From Ceratobasidium sp. AG-K (Eukaryota > Basidiomycota > Agaricomycetes > Cantharellales > Ceratobasidiaceae): a stretch of DNA of 64,000 nucleotides. Made by a program: the position numbers and the translations under genes. Shown here one piece after another: positions 47,289-59,333 of the stretch. The DNA lies in contig JAWNGF010000004.1 in assembly GCA_037039685.1 (NCBI GenBank), positions 1,302,001 through 1,366,000 on the forward strand. Direction: 5' to 3'. The notes under the pieces are model-generated. The model was not told the origin of the DNA and made no database searches. It was given only the letters and a program-made list of their open reading frames with translations. Position 1 is the first letter of the stretch. Each line of letters starts with the position of its first letter.

Positions 47289-48967
47289 ATGGACGCCTTC
47301 ATTGGTACCGTGGTTTCCGCCTTTACCAGCGTAAAGACTGCTGTTAAAACCCTCCTTCAACTCACTGGAGATTTCAACTCTATATTGGCTAGAATTTCCC
47401 AGTCCCCAGGAATTCCTTCGTTTCCAACTACCTCTTCCCATTGGCCAAACACCGTCCCAGAGACCGCTCGACTGCTACACACATCCGAAACTATTCCACC
47501 CGAACATGCCGATATTGTGATCATAGGAAGTGGCCTCACCGGGACACTCACCGCTCGGGCGCTTCTGGAACACCCGAACTCATGGGATCTTAAAATCGCT
47601 ATGATAGAGGCTCGAGACGTATGTACGGGGGCTACAGGACGCAATGGCGGACACATTAAATGCGACCCTCACCTGATATACCACAAGTACAAGGCGGCGT
47701 ATGGACCGGAATTTGCTGCAAAGGCTACTAGATTTTCCATGGCACATGTCGACGAGCTCATTCGGATTTCTGAAAAGGTCGGCGGTGAGGCTGTAACGGA
47801 GGCTAGGCGTGTCGAAACTATAGACGCCTATTTCGATTTGGACCTCTTTGCGAGGGCATGCAAAAAGGTCGCAGCATTCGAAACGGAGATGCCCCTGGAG
47901 AGCAAGGGAATCAAGGTTCTAAATGATCAGGACGCTCAGGAGGTATGTCTCTTAACACGGGTCGCGAATTGTGTTGCAGCTCAATCCGCAGACTTTCGGT
48001 TTCAATTCGTTGTGTGTCGGAGCCATTACCAGCAATGCCGGAGCAATCAATCCCTATAAACTCGTAACTAGGCTTTTGACATCGTTTGAAGAGAAATACT
48101 CAGATAGGTATGCTCCATATCGTTTGCCTAGTCAATTGTTCTCACAGATATTGCAGATTCACTCTTGTTTCCCGTTGCCCCATTTCAAAGATAAAAGAAC
48201 CTTCCGAACAAACAGCCCTCTACACCCTCTACACCACAAAGGGCCTCATCAGAGCTTCTCACATCATACATGCAACCAATGCGCACGTCGGGCACCTCGT
48301 ACCCGGTCTACGATCCAAAGTGTTCCCACTTCGGCAAACAATGTCAGCTCAGAACCACCGCTCTTTCGCTCAAGTGCCCAATTCCCCTGTTGCAACCGGC
48401 GGGCGCTCATTCTCGTTTTTGTATACGGAAGGGTTCGACTATCTTACGCAACGGCCCGACGGAACAATCATGCTGGGGGGTGGCTTTGCCCAAAGCCCTC
48501 AGCAAGGAATGGCCGAAATCGGGGTCGGTACCGACGATGCTTACGAAGTAGCCGCGGCCGCGCATGTATGCGGTGCTCTGAGCGCACTTTTCAAGGATCC
48601 CCTCGAGCTTACCGATTCAAGCGATGTCAACGGCGTCAACAGGGTCAAATCTATCTGGTCCGGCTCTATAGGAGTCTCCGCAGATTCACTACCATGGGTT
48701 GGCAGACTTCCAAGTGGCCTCACGGGCCGTGTTGCCCCGCCTACTTCAAACGACTGGAAGATTGCTCCGCCGGGGGAGTGGGTGTCCGCGGGGTACAGCG
48801 GCGAGGGCATGGTCAACGCACCTCTATGCGCCAAAGCACTGGCAATGATGATCCTCAAGTCCGAAGATGATAACGTGTCACCCTGGTTCCCAGAGCAGAT
48901 GCGTGTGACGGAGAAGCGTTGTAGAAAGGCCGATCCTAGTAGCTTGTTGGACGACATTTGGGACTGA
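47289..48967 (+). CDS. FAD-dependent oxidoreductase of the DAO family
   Basis: DAO-fold flavoenzymes oxidise amines or amino acids. Exons are 47289-47942, 47980-48107 and 48157-48967 (about 530 aa). An N-terminal leader of about 75 residues precedes the dinucleotide motif ADIVIIGSGLTGTLTARALL, then IAMIEARDVCTGATGRNGGH (the GATGRNGGH block is typical of the family's fungal members). Later come LCVGAITSNAGAINPYKLV, ALYTLYTTKGLIRASHIIHA with TNAHVGHLVPGL, and the C-terminal FAD-binding end WVSAGYSGEGMVNAPLCAKA. No signal peptide or clear membrane segment. The substrate cannot be predicted. Confidence 0.9.
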
Positions 48968-49117
48968 CCGCGGTGAAGTTTTTGAATAAAGGGTCCCACA
49001 CAGAACAATGTTCGATATAAGGTGTCGAGAAACTACTTTCAAAGTCCAAACTAGTGGATTGCACTGTGGGGTCTCAGGACACTGAATAACGTCAGCAAAT
49101 GCACTGAACCGAAAATG

Positions 49118-49296
49118 GTCGCTTTCAGTGATGGATTACACCATTTTTCAGTCACTTTGCTCATGGTTTGCGGTCATCAGTACCATAAAGGGGAAAATTG
49201 AATAGGTTGTGGAGCCAATTTGCCCCCCCCCCCCCCCCCCCCCCCTCCAGTCACTCCTGAAGATAATCTTCAGCGCATCGGTCACTGAAAGTGGAC
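49118..49296. repeat. Inverted repeat flanking a poly-C tract
   Basis: Left arm gtcgctttcagtgatggat (49118-49136) matches the reverse complement of atcggtcactgaaagtggac (49277-49296) at most positions. Between them is an uninterrupted run of 23 C (49223-49245). It may be a decayed foldback element; evidence is weak. Confidence 0.4.
49223..49245 (+). repeat. Mononucleotide run, 23 C
   Basis: An uninterrupted C tract, the longest homopolymer in the window. Length is likely to be unreliable in the assembly. Confidence 0.95.
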
Positions 49297-49982
49297 ACGT
49301 CTAGTGATGTAAGCCATGAGTTCTCAGTGCTGATGTGGCTAGAATTTAGCGGGCTTAGCCTCTACAGTGTTGTGAGAGATGAATAGCCGAAACCGAAGGC
49401 GCATACATACTGTGCTCACAACCTGAGTCGCCGGTATTATCGCACGTTCACAGTGATGAGAGAATATTTATCTCCATGACGCGGGATTCCCCCTGGGAAA
49501 GAGACGTTCATGAAGTGGAGATAATCAACGAGGTGGATATCCTTTCGCTGAAATGTACCTAAGCACATTCTAATCAGCTCTGATGACCGCACCATACAGA
49601 GACTGGCGTGCGAACTCCCCTTCTCGGGTTAACGTTCCCAGCTCCCAGAACCATTACTCCCCCTCCATCAGCCAAAGGATCACTACTCCGGCTAATTCCC
49701 AGCTGGAGCCTGGTCCGGTATCGCCCTACACATCTTCTATTGATCGAACTCGCGGAAGGACAACTAATCTAAGCATTCAACCCGATTGATCACTGGCTGT
49801 AGCAGCTCCGTTTTGTTGACTAGTGCCGCTTCTTTCACAGGCAGGGTAAACACGGGGACCCGGCCCGTCAAAACTCACGCTCCAGCTTTCGAACGGGGAC
49901 ACAATGATTCGCTTGCTCCATGTGCTCTCCAATAGGAGCTAATTGAACGCATTCCTCAGCAATCACGGTCCGGCCTTCAAGT

Positions 49983-49990
49983 TATATAAA
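49983..49990 (+). promoter_or_regulatory. TATA box of GH28 gene 1
   Basis: The sequence tatataaa lies 56 nt upstream of the ATG at 50039. Confidence 0.5.
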
Positions 49991-50038
49991 GGCTAAGAGC
50001 GATAATGGCGAGCAAATATTGATTAAACGGATTTCGTC

Positions 50039-51798
50039 ATGCTAGCTCGACTTTTGTTATATTCTTTACTTGCTTGTTCGTTTACCATGACGAGCGCCGG
50101 TACCATGGTCAAAAAGGGTACTCAGTGCACATTAGTCCCCGGGGGCGATGGTGTAGACGACTCTGCCGCTATTGTCGATGCATTCAAGCAATGTGGCTAC
50201 AACGGACAGATTGTGTTCCAGAATGCCACATTTCACGTCGAGCGAGTATTGAACACCACCGGGCTGAAAAACTGTGCCGTGGACATCAAAGGAACGCTTG
50301 TTGTGAGTAGACGCGTCACATTTGTTCGAAGTTCTCTGCGCTAATAATATCACAGTGGGGTACCGATATTCAGTACTGGCTCAATAACAGCTTGCCCGTT
50401 GGATATCAAAACCAAACTTCAGCATGGATTCTCGGCGGTACAAATCTTCGGGTTCGAGGTTTTGGCTACGGAACGTTCGACGGAAACGGGCAGGTGAGTT
50501 TTGGGAGAGTATGTAAGAACTCGCACTAATTAATTGTTCCTTCCTTATAGGCCTGGTAAGGATATTCCACAAATTTGACAGGCCCATGGTCCACTGATTC
50601 ACTCCAAGGTATGACTACACTAAAGGCGTATCAAACCTCAAGGGGCGACCGCACGCTTTAACCATTTGGAAAACGAAGCAATCGGTGTTTGAGGGACTTC
50701 GCTTTCTCCAAAGCCAGATGTGGTACGCCCTGACCTCTTCTTCTTATTTGTCTATGTCGCTGAGCTGAAGGCGAAATAGGACCATGACGGTTATCCACTC
50801 TGAAGATATACTCTTGGAGAACATTTACGTCTCAAGTCGATCGAATAGCTCCTATTCGAGTCATAACACAGACGGGGCGAATACAGTGGCGTCGAACCGT
50901 ATCACTTTCCGGGGATGGGACATATATAACGGTGATGATAGTATCGGTAAGTAAGGATTTTCGCAGATGAATGTCAATCAACTAATCCGAAACGAAGCTA
51001 TCAAGGCAAATTCAACCAATATCATCATGGAGAACTTGACCATTCGCAATGGGCTTGGCATCGCTATCGGCTCTATTGGTACGATTCAATAACCGCCAAA
51101 ATTAAAAACCTAAACTCTCGGTAGGGCAATACTACGGTATCTACGAGTACATCGAGAACGTCATTGCTCGAAACATTACTGCCATTGGCACCCGCTACGC
51201 GGGATACATTAAAACTTGGACTGGACTCCAGCAAAACTACCCTCCAAACGGCGGCGGAGGCGGGTTTGGTGTAGTTAGAAATGTTGGTAAGTCCAAGCTT
51301 TAGTCTTGAGTTACATGAAAAGGAATAACCTAAACTATACTCTCAGTCTTCAAGGACTTTCATTTGAGCAGAGTTCGCGCAATGCTAGCTTGGATCACGC
51401 AGTGCACCTCCTTCTCGGGAGCTACCGGAGGATGCAATACTTCCAAACTCCAAATCTCAAACGTGACTTGGGGTAAGTCAAGCTTCCTTGATCAAAACAC
51501 TGGTCTCAGCCGTCATCATCCACTCCCCAGCCATTTTCACCTTGTTCGTTCGCTCCGCTGTGGAAATTATAGCTGATACTCCTTCCCCGATGGTATAGGT
51601 CCTATGGATGGTAACATCAGCTGGGATATCTTGGCACGATTCCAGTGCAGTGCTGCAGCGACCTGCGACAACCTTAGGTTTGTCGGCCTGGATGCCGTCA
51701 AAATCAACGGCACAATCAACGTCGCAAGCGCCAAAATCCAGTGCAGCAATGTGGTTGACCCGATCGGGTTCAATTGCACCGAACCATATACGCCTTAA
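50039..51798 (+). CDS. Secreted GH28 pectinase (polygalacturonase/exo-type), tandem copy 1
   Basis: GH28 enzymes cleave polygalacturonan or rhamnogalacturonan. Exons are 50039-50302, 50356-50493, 50551-50555, 50609-50722, 50780-50946, 50998-51078, 51125-51286, 51347-51472 and 51599-51798. A signal peptide (MLARLLLYSLLACSFTMTSA) is followed by DSAAIVDAFKQCG, GGTNLRVRGFGYGTFDGNGQ, ALTIWKTKQSVFEGLRF, the catalytic block HNTDGAN (NTD) with ITFRGWDIYNGDDSI (DD), then LTIRNGLGIAIGSIG and RYAGYIKTWTG (the RxK-type IKTW site). The familiar GHG appears here as GLGIAIGSIG, typical of exo-type clades. The third exon is only 5 nt. Complete, extracellular. Confidence 0.92.
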
Positions 51799-52762
51799 GT
51801 GTGTCAAAGATGGAAATAGATTGAAAGGATTACTTTAAACCCTCCTCTCCAAAATAAACGGCGGGGAGAATGGGTGGCCGTAGTCGACCAAACGTGTGTA
51901 TAGATGAATTGAAATAAACGGATATGTGCTCTGTGGAGACAAGATTTTGGATATTGGGTGCTGGAGCTATGCAGAGCGTATGGCTTTGAAGATACTGTGA
52001 ATGGGATTTTTTCAATTAGCCGGCATCTTGAACCAAAAAATGAAAGACAAGAAGACGCCGGTGCGTTCAGCTGCCTGGGTGAAAGGAAGAACCCGTTCGG
52101 CCCGGATCTGACCTTGCGCAGAGCGACATATACGCACAGTCCTTTCCCGTTAGATTCCTTGGTAAGTTTATCTAGTAGTGGACTGAATTTTATAGGGCAT
52201 ATTCCTGTTTGGCATCCGAGCGAACACGCAAGCAGCCCCTTGGAGCGAGCAGGCTGGACTGTACTGCGGCCTTCCAGGATGCACTGTGAGAGCTCTGGAA
52301 GCCATTAAGCACCTGCACCTTCATATATGCGTCTCAGTAGTGCCTACATTCCCTTTATTCTCAGGGGACTGTTGGCACTAAATAAGGCCAAACCGGACTT
52401 GGTAACCACGTGATCTACCCGCATCCTAATCTCTTCTCCAATTTGTCCCTAATCATCAACACGGTCATGTATGTTCGAACTGTCAGACCAGGTAATTTAA
52501 CCCCACTAGGGATAGATTTGATTGCTATAATGAAACTTTGTGTTTACTGCCCCGTTGTGCCATCAACACGGCTTCTCTCGACTAATGCGGATGTGCGGGC
52601 CGCTCTTGCCAAGCTCCAACTTCTAATATACCTTCGTTAACTCCTTAAGTCGCCAACGCGCACTTCGTAGACCATGTATGCGGCCCGGACACCGGGCACG
52701 AGAATCCTTAAAGCTAAACCCAGCGATAGGACGAGGCCTAAGCAACACCGTCCAACATCATC
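51799..52762. other. Intergenic region between the two GH28 genes
   Basis: About 960 nt. No supported gene; it contains the promoter of GH28 gene 2, for which I see no clear TATA box. Confidence 0.5.
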
Positions 52763-54524
52763 ATGTTGGTTACTCGAATGTTGGTGACGACCCTTGGCGC
52801 TTGTCTACTTGGACTTGTGTATGCGGGTAGCATGGTCAAGCAAGGCTCAAAATGCACGTTGACCCCTGGCGGTGTGGGCATAGACGACTCGGCGGCGATC
52901 ATCGATGCATTCAATCAGTGCGGCAGGAATGGTCGCGTCGTGTTCCAAAACACGACTTATCGAATCGAGAAGGTGATGAATACCACTGGTTTGCACAATG
53001 TCGTGGTAGATATCAAAGGTACTCTCCTGGTATGTACTTTGTACCTGGGGTGGAGGATGATGTCGTTAATTTCCTTGGTTTGTAGTGGGGCACAGACCTT
53101 CAGTACTGGTTGAACAATAGTTTGCCGGTTGGATATCAAAACCAAACTTCCGCCTGGTTTTTGGGCGGAACGAACCTTCACGTCAGAGGATTTGGGTACG
53201 GAACTCTAGATGGCAACGGACAAGTGAGTTACTGCCGCCTGCCATGGTGCATTCGACAACTAACTTTTGTTAATAGGCTTGGCGAGTATCAGATATTCAC
53301 CGTGTCGCTCTAAGGCTTACCTTTCTGCGACAAAAGGTATGACTACACCAAAGGCGTTTCCAACCTCGCAGGCAGGCCGCATGGTCTGACGATTTGGAAG
53401 ACCAAGAAGTCAGTCTTTGAGGGACTGCGATTCGTTCAGAGTCAGATGTGGTTGGTCCCAAGAGTAGCACTACTCAGGCGCAACCCAAGCTGAATAATAG
53501 GACAGGACCATGACAATCTCCAATTCGGAAGACGTCCTCCTTGAGAACATCTTTGTTCGGAGCAGATCCAGTAATGGTTACCCGGCGCGGAACACCGACG
53601 GGGCGGATACGCTGGCTTCGAACCGCATCACGTTCCGAGGCTGGGAGATCGACAATGGAGATGACAGCATCGGTACGCGGAGACGAAGACTTGTCTATTC
53701 TTGCTAATGTCCGGATCGAACCTAGCCCTCAAAGCCAACTCGACGAATATTTTGATGGAGAACATGGTCCTTCGAGGAGGTCTCGGCATCGCTATTGGCT
53801 CCATTGGTACAATGCCAAGTCGCACCCTCGGGACAAATACTAAGCATGCTTTGTAGGGCAATACCTCGGGGTGTACGAATACGTCGAAAACGTTGTTGCT
53901 CGGAATATTACATGTCTTGGAACTCGTTATGCGGGGTATATCAAAACATGGACCGGCATCCAACAAAATTACCCGCCAAACGGCGGTGGAGGCGGGCTGG
54001 GTGTAGTGAGGAATATCAGTGAGTATAAAATATTTTTATCATCCGGTGGAGCCGCAGCGGAAGAATCGCGGCTGACTCTTCTCCGCAGCCTGGAAAGACT
54101 TTAATCTAGTCAACGTCTATCAACAACCAGTCCAGGTGACGCAATGTACATCTTTTTCGGGCGCTACCGGCGGGTGCGACACTTCCAAGCTCCAAATCTC
54201 AGATGTAACCTGGGGTACGTTTCATTCCGTCGCATTCCAACGCTATTCTCGCTGTGGTCGTGCGCCACTGGCTCAGCGCCACAGCCGCGGTATCCTATTC
54301 AGTCACGTTCCGGACCTGACGATCACATTTGATTTTGTCTAGGCCCGATGACTGGAAATATTACCTACAACATTCTTGCCCGAATCCAGTGTAGCGGAGC
54401 CACGCCGTGCCAGAACGTCCGTTTCGATGGCATGGACGGTATTAAGGTCAACGGGACTGGCGCAAGGATCAAGTGTAGCAACGTTGCGACTCCAATTGGG
54501 TTCAATTGTACCGAGGGGCTGTGA
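52763..54524 (+). CDS. Secreted GH28 pectinase, tandem copy 2
   Basis: Paralog of the preceding gene in the same orientation and with the same exon plan. Signal peptide MLVTRMLVTTLGACLLGLVY (the second Met is a possible alternative start), then DSAAIIDAFNQCG, GGTNLHVRGFGYGTLDGNGQ, GLTIWKTKKSVFEGLRF, RNTDGADTLASNRITFRGW, IDNGDDSI, GGLGIAIGSIG, YAGYIKTWTGIQQNYPPNGG, VTQCTSFSGATGG and a C-terminus SNVATPIGFNCTEGL. The NTD, DD and IKTW residues are retained. The 5-nt exon is at 53277-53281 and is followed by a GC donor (gcgagt at 53282) where copy 1 has gtaagg. Predicted extracellular pectin-degrading enzyme. Confidence 0.91.
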
Positions 54525-55214
54525 TCGTGCAACGCCAAAATGCCAATGTATTGAGCTGATTTGCATCCTGTAACGTGTCAGTGGCAAGAGTCACTGAACT
54601 AGTCCAATTGGGGCACATACGCGTACCTGAGGGAGAAGGTACTTCCAGAAGGGTGATTATGAGCAAACAATATTCTCTTGAGTCGTTGTGTGCTCGACAC
54701 TCTCGCTTTGTACCCAGATACCCAACGATTTTTTTATTTATTTCTCAGGTAAGTTATATACACAAAACTTGTGGGGTTGTCAAATCTACTCCAGGATAAT
54801 GGGGGTGGCGGTACAGTAGAGCTCGAGGAGCTGGGGCCAAAGAATTATACGGTCGGGTGATTTCACATCGGGATACTCCGCCCCAAGGCACTGAGCGGAC
54901 GATCATCGGTTCGGTTCGAGGTCAGCCGCCACCATCTGCTACGGCCCGCGCAAGAATCATTCATCCCGGCTTGTTGTCATAGACCTTACTTGATTCGTAC
55001 TATGCAGCGAAATGCTTCGTTTTCTTGTGCAGGGAACGCATGTCCTGACAAGACTTCGATCGTACATTAGACTTTTCGTCGCAACGACTGACTATCAGTA
55101 CATAAGTAGACCCCAATGGGAGAACATCGTCCTAGTCTCCTCCTTCCTGGCCGCGCCGCCTTGAGTACCTACCCGCGCGTCGGTCATCCCATACATAGGA
55201 TTTGGCGGTTAAGA
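54525..55214. other. Intergenic region
   Basis: About 690 nt between GH28 gene 2 and the first DUF6533 gene. No gene seen. Confidence 0.5.
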
Positions 55215-56972
55215 ATGTCGCTGACACCTGCTGTTGCTCACGCTCTACACGAGCTCGAAATAGCAATGGTCCATGTGTTCGCAAGCAAGTGAGTATTCAT
55301 CAACCCCACATTTCGGGCATTGGTTAACATGTTACTGGCAGATGCTTGGCTAGTAAGTCTGCCCCTCACAGTTTGACCATGGGGTCCCCGCTGACCCGAC
55401 ACAGTCGCTGGTTTCTGTATCCTATGTTACGATCACCTTTTGACCTTCTCCGACGAGGTGCGGTGTCTTGGGGTTGCTTGGCTGAGATAGCTTCTAAACC
55501 TATCCCGCAGGTCGAGTTCATTTGGAAACAGAAACGATCGCTGGTCTCTACCTTTTTTGTCCTTGTGAGTACTCGTGAGCTGCATCCTCGCTACTCGCTC
55601 GCTTACAGTGCATACGCCAGAATCGATACATCACACCACTAGTTCTCACCATAGACGTACGTCAACAAAACTTGCGTGTAGCCCAAGTTGCCATCTAACG
55701 TAGCCGAGTAGATTTACGACAAAGGCGGCCTTACAGACTTTATCCCGAGACCCTTGTAAGTCCGCCTCGCCATGACCAGAGCCAGACCTTAGGTTGATGA
55801 TTGTGACACATTCCAGCTGCGTAGGATGGTACTACGCCGAATCAGTTTGGAATCTTACTGCGTTCGCTCTGATTCACTTGATTGTTGCGCTTCGAGTACG
55901 TCCCTTTTCTCGTCTCATGCGCTGGCTTCTTGTTCGTGCCTCAAGCTTGCCGCTATGCACCGAGTTCCCCTTTTTGACACAATCTTCTGATGGTCAGGTT
56001 CACGCGATTTGGGGCCGGCCGCGCTGGCTCTCGTTCGCCCTAGCGATAGGCTTTGCCGCTTACTTCCTCATCACTGCTGTTGTAGGTGTCTGTTGGAATG
56101 TATATCTCCACTGAGAGCTTATTTCGGAGTTGTAGATTGCATACAAGTTCCAGATCGAGTTTGTTGGTAAGTTGTTAGGTTTGTCTGATTCACGTCGTGA
56201 CTAAGCAGTCTGAGTGCATATAGACACCGTCGCATACAATCCCCTGTTTCGAGTTTGCTTCGCACAGATATCTCCACATCTGTGAGTTGAGTTGCCTTGC
56301 GGATATCACCAAATGGGTTCTAATATGTGGAACAGATGGATGTGTTGGCTACCCGCCCTCATCTTTGAGTCTTGCCTTTTCATTTTAACAGTCACCAAGG
56401 CGGTTGAGCACTCGAAGAAAAGTATTAATACACCAGTGCTGTATGTGCTATATCGTGACGGTAAGCGGGGGTCAGATGACGTTAGAAACTAGCGTTTATG
56501 AATTAACTCTGCAGGAATTGTCTACTTTCTCGTCATTTGTGCTTGCAGTATGTTTAACATGATGGTCTGGCTCGTAGCACCAGCTACACTCGCAGCGCTC
56601 TCTAAATTGTATGCAGCTCAACCATTTCTGATGATTTCATCAACTCACTCTTTCCTGATTAGCTTTGTGCTCTCTGTAGTGCCCACCATGGGCTCCCGGC
56701 TTGTCCTCAATCTCCGCACCTCGCGACGCGAGGACGTAATGCCCACGAGTCGATCAACAGGCGCGCTCCCCGATGACACGTTCGAGATGAACGCCAAGGT
56801 CGCGTCCCACAAGGCCTCGGGTGATCGACTCGGGTTTTCCGTAGGCTCTTATGGTCCTGATGGGTCACCGATCCACGAGCGAGAGTATTTGACTGTCCAG
56901 GACCGAATCCACTTGAATCAGATTCGGTCCTCGAAAACGGGAGGGCGGGAGACACGGTGGAATGTTGTGTGA
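55215..56972 (+). CDS. DUF6533-type seven-helix membrane protein, copy A
   Basis: DUF6533 proteins are fungal multi-pass membrane proteins of unknown function, strongly expanded in agaricomycetes. Exon 1 is 55215-55288, exon 2 is an 11-nt micro-exon (55341-55351) and exon 3 begins at 55405. The domain reads CYDHLLTFSDE, VELIWKQKRSLVSTFFVL and NRYITPLVLTID. Helical segments follow: CVGWYYAESVWNLTAFALIH, AIWGRPRWLSFALAIGFAAY, CWLPALIFESCLFILTVTKA and CSMFNMMVWLVAPATLAALS, then FVLSVVPTMGSRLVLNLRTS and a soluble charged C-terminus. About 12 short exons. The plan recalls fungal GPCR-like proteins, but a signalling role is only inference. Confidence 0.82.
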
Positions 56973-57378
56973 TTTTATGGATGATTTATACTTCAATTTT
57001 TGATGCTTCTTTCGTTTCTCAGGGGACCATATATGCCAGTGTCTGTAGAGTATTGTAGCATTCTGTACTTTTATAATCGATCCTTCGGTAAATGGCGGGG
57101 AAATTCTGGCTCGTTACGTTGTGTCTACGGAAACAACCGCCGCTCAATCCATGATGGTTGTTGCCTTGTGGGGTATTCGAATTACCTGGCCTGGCCCTTC
57201 TTGTGCCGGAGCACGTGGAGCGCCCGGGATCACCCCCTGGAGAAAAGTAGACAGATGCTCGGCAACCGCATGCATAAGCATTATTTCTGATCTCGAACGG
57301 ATGCGCAAAACCCAGAATATAATATGCCCGACCCCAGACGTCGGTTGCAATCCCTCTCCCTCCGCTCTCCCCTTAGTT
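56973..57378. other. Intergenic region between DUF6533 copies A and B
   Basis: About 400 nt, promoter of copy B. No gene seen. Confidence 0.5.
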
Positions 57379-59083
57379 ATGGCCACCACTGACCCAACCG
57401 CTGTCGCTCATGCGTTACACGAGCTCGAAAAGGCGATGCTGCACATCTTTGCTAGCAAGTGAGTGAAATCTATGCCCAGGGAATATTGGCTAATTTCTGG
57501 TCGATAGATGTTTAGCTGGTGAGTTTTCTCTCAGTACAGGGACTAGAAGAAGATGGGTCTGACTGCCTTGTAGTCGCTGGGGTCTCCATCCTTGCCTACG
57601 ACCACATAATGACGTTCCCACAAGAGGTATTTCTTGCGCACCTTGACGCCGTCCGAAATACTAATCGTTGATTTAGGTCGAACTCATATGGAAACAAAAA
57701 CGCTCATGGGTATCTGTACTGTTCGTCCTGGTGAGAAACATTCAACTCTGCGCTCCGGGCACGGCGTTGATCATCTTCCGAACCGGTCCCCGAACAGAAC
57801 CGGTACATCACCCCACTTGTCCTCATCGTCGACGTAAGGCGCCACACTACAGCCGACGCCAATCAAAAAGCTTACGTCTGTTGAATAGGTCTATGACAAA
57901 GGTGGCCTAGCCGATTATTTATCCCAGTCGTTGTAAGTCCGGTAACTCCGTGAGCCGGTTCCGATGCTGATCGCGGTCAATTCAGTTGTGTCAACTGGTA
58001 CTATGCCGAATCAATGTGGAACTTGATTTCTTTTGGGTTGATTCATGCCCTTGTCGCGCTACGCGTATGTCAAACCCTTTCCTTTCCTTCGCAGAGCCAT
58101 GTGATTAAAATTTGTTGGTGGGGCGGCAGGTCCATGCGATTTGGGGACGCCCACGTTGGTTGTCTATCACGCTTTGTTCCTTGTTTGCGGTTTATTTCGT
58201 CATGACTGCAACGGTAAGCGTGTCTCTGATCGGGTGGACGTGAGTTTTTCTGACCAAATTGCAGATTGCTATCAAGTTTGAGATCGAGTTTGCCAGTAAG
58301 CATTGCCACCCTGCCGGAAGCACTCACAGGCTAACCGTACTTCCGCTCAGATACTGTGGCCTACAATCCTTTGTTTAGACTGTGTTTCGCACAAGTTTCA
58401 CCGTACCTGTACGTTCTATGGCCATTCGTAAGTGCGGGCAATGGCTTACACTCGATTTTGCAGCTGGACATGCTGGCTCCCTGCTCTTGTATACGAATCT
58501 TTTATATTCATCCTGACAGTAATCAAAGCGATAGAGCATTCAAAAAAGAAAATCAACACACCGGTAGCGCATGTTTTGTACCGAGATGGTGAGTCATTCC
58601 CCCTTGTCTCGACATGAGCTAACATCAGGGGTACAGGAATCGTATATTTCATGATTATCTCCATCTGTAGCATGTTTAACATGATGGTTTGGTTACTGGC
58701 TCCGCCCACCCTGGTCGCTCTTTCTAAATAGTTGGTGCCTCCCTTCCTCTCAGTTGAACCATGCTGACGGCCGGACCCGCAGCTTCGTCTTATCTGTCGT
58801 CCCAACTATGGGGGCCCGCCTCGTCCTCAACCTCCGTGGCTCGAGACGAGAAGATATCATGCCAACTGGCAAATCAACCTCGGCAGATGACAATGCCGTC
58901 TACGAAATGCATCACCCCAAGTCCACCGCCAGTGGTGGAACAAGTTCACACGGCCGAGGGGTTATTTTTATCTCGCGCAGCCCAGGGGACGGGTTATCCG
59001 CACAGGACCGTGTTCAGCTAAACCAGATCAAGCCGAATAACAACTACTATCGACTGAAGGATGGCAAGGCACACATGGTTTAG
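57379..59083 (+). CDS. DUF6533-type seven-helix membrane protein, copy B
   Basis: Tandem duplicate of copy A with the same exon plan. Exon 1 is 57379-57458 (MATTDPTAVAHALHELEKAM) and the 11-nt micro-exon is 57508-57518 (copy A carries atgcttggcta, copy B atgtttagctg). Then come AYDHIMTFPQE, VELIWKQKRSWVSVLFVL, NRYITPLVLIVD, YDKGGLADYLSQSL, CVNWYYAESMWNLISFGLIH, CWLPALVYESFIFILTVIKA, NTPVAHVLYRDG, CSMFNMMVWLLAPPTLVALS and VVPTMGARLVLNLRGSRRED. The C-terminal cytoplasmic tail is Ser-rich and diverged from copy A. Intact as far as I can follow. Function unknown. Confidence 0.82.
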
Positions 59084-59333
59084 AGTTTAGAATCCTCTTT
59101 CGTTCATTTTTTGGGTTGATTATGTATAGATGTAGATGGATGGTGTAAGATTATCATGTCATTATTATAAGTTACAAGTTGTCCCGCACGCACATGGAAT
59201 AAAACATAATAAAACTACACATGGTGACACAAGCATAGAGTTCTTGCAACGAGCGAAATTGGCCAGGAGATGCCCATGAATGTTCTACAGGTTCCGAAAA
59301 ATGTACCAAGACCCCAAGAAGGCATATGTGTGC

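Larger units (their letters stand above)
48968..50038. other. Intergenic region, about 1.1 kb, with poly-C tract and inverted repeat
   Basis: It holds the repeat described below and a 68-codon Ser/Pro-rich open frame (49583-49789) that I do not call. A TATA box for the downstream GH28 gene is at 49983. Confidence 0.5.

Noticed and set aside
49583..49789. A 68-codon Ser/Pro-rich open frame
   Set aside because: Low complexity, isolated, and no supporting signal.
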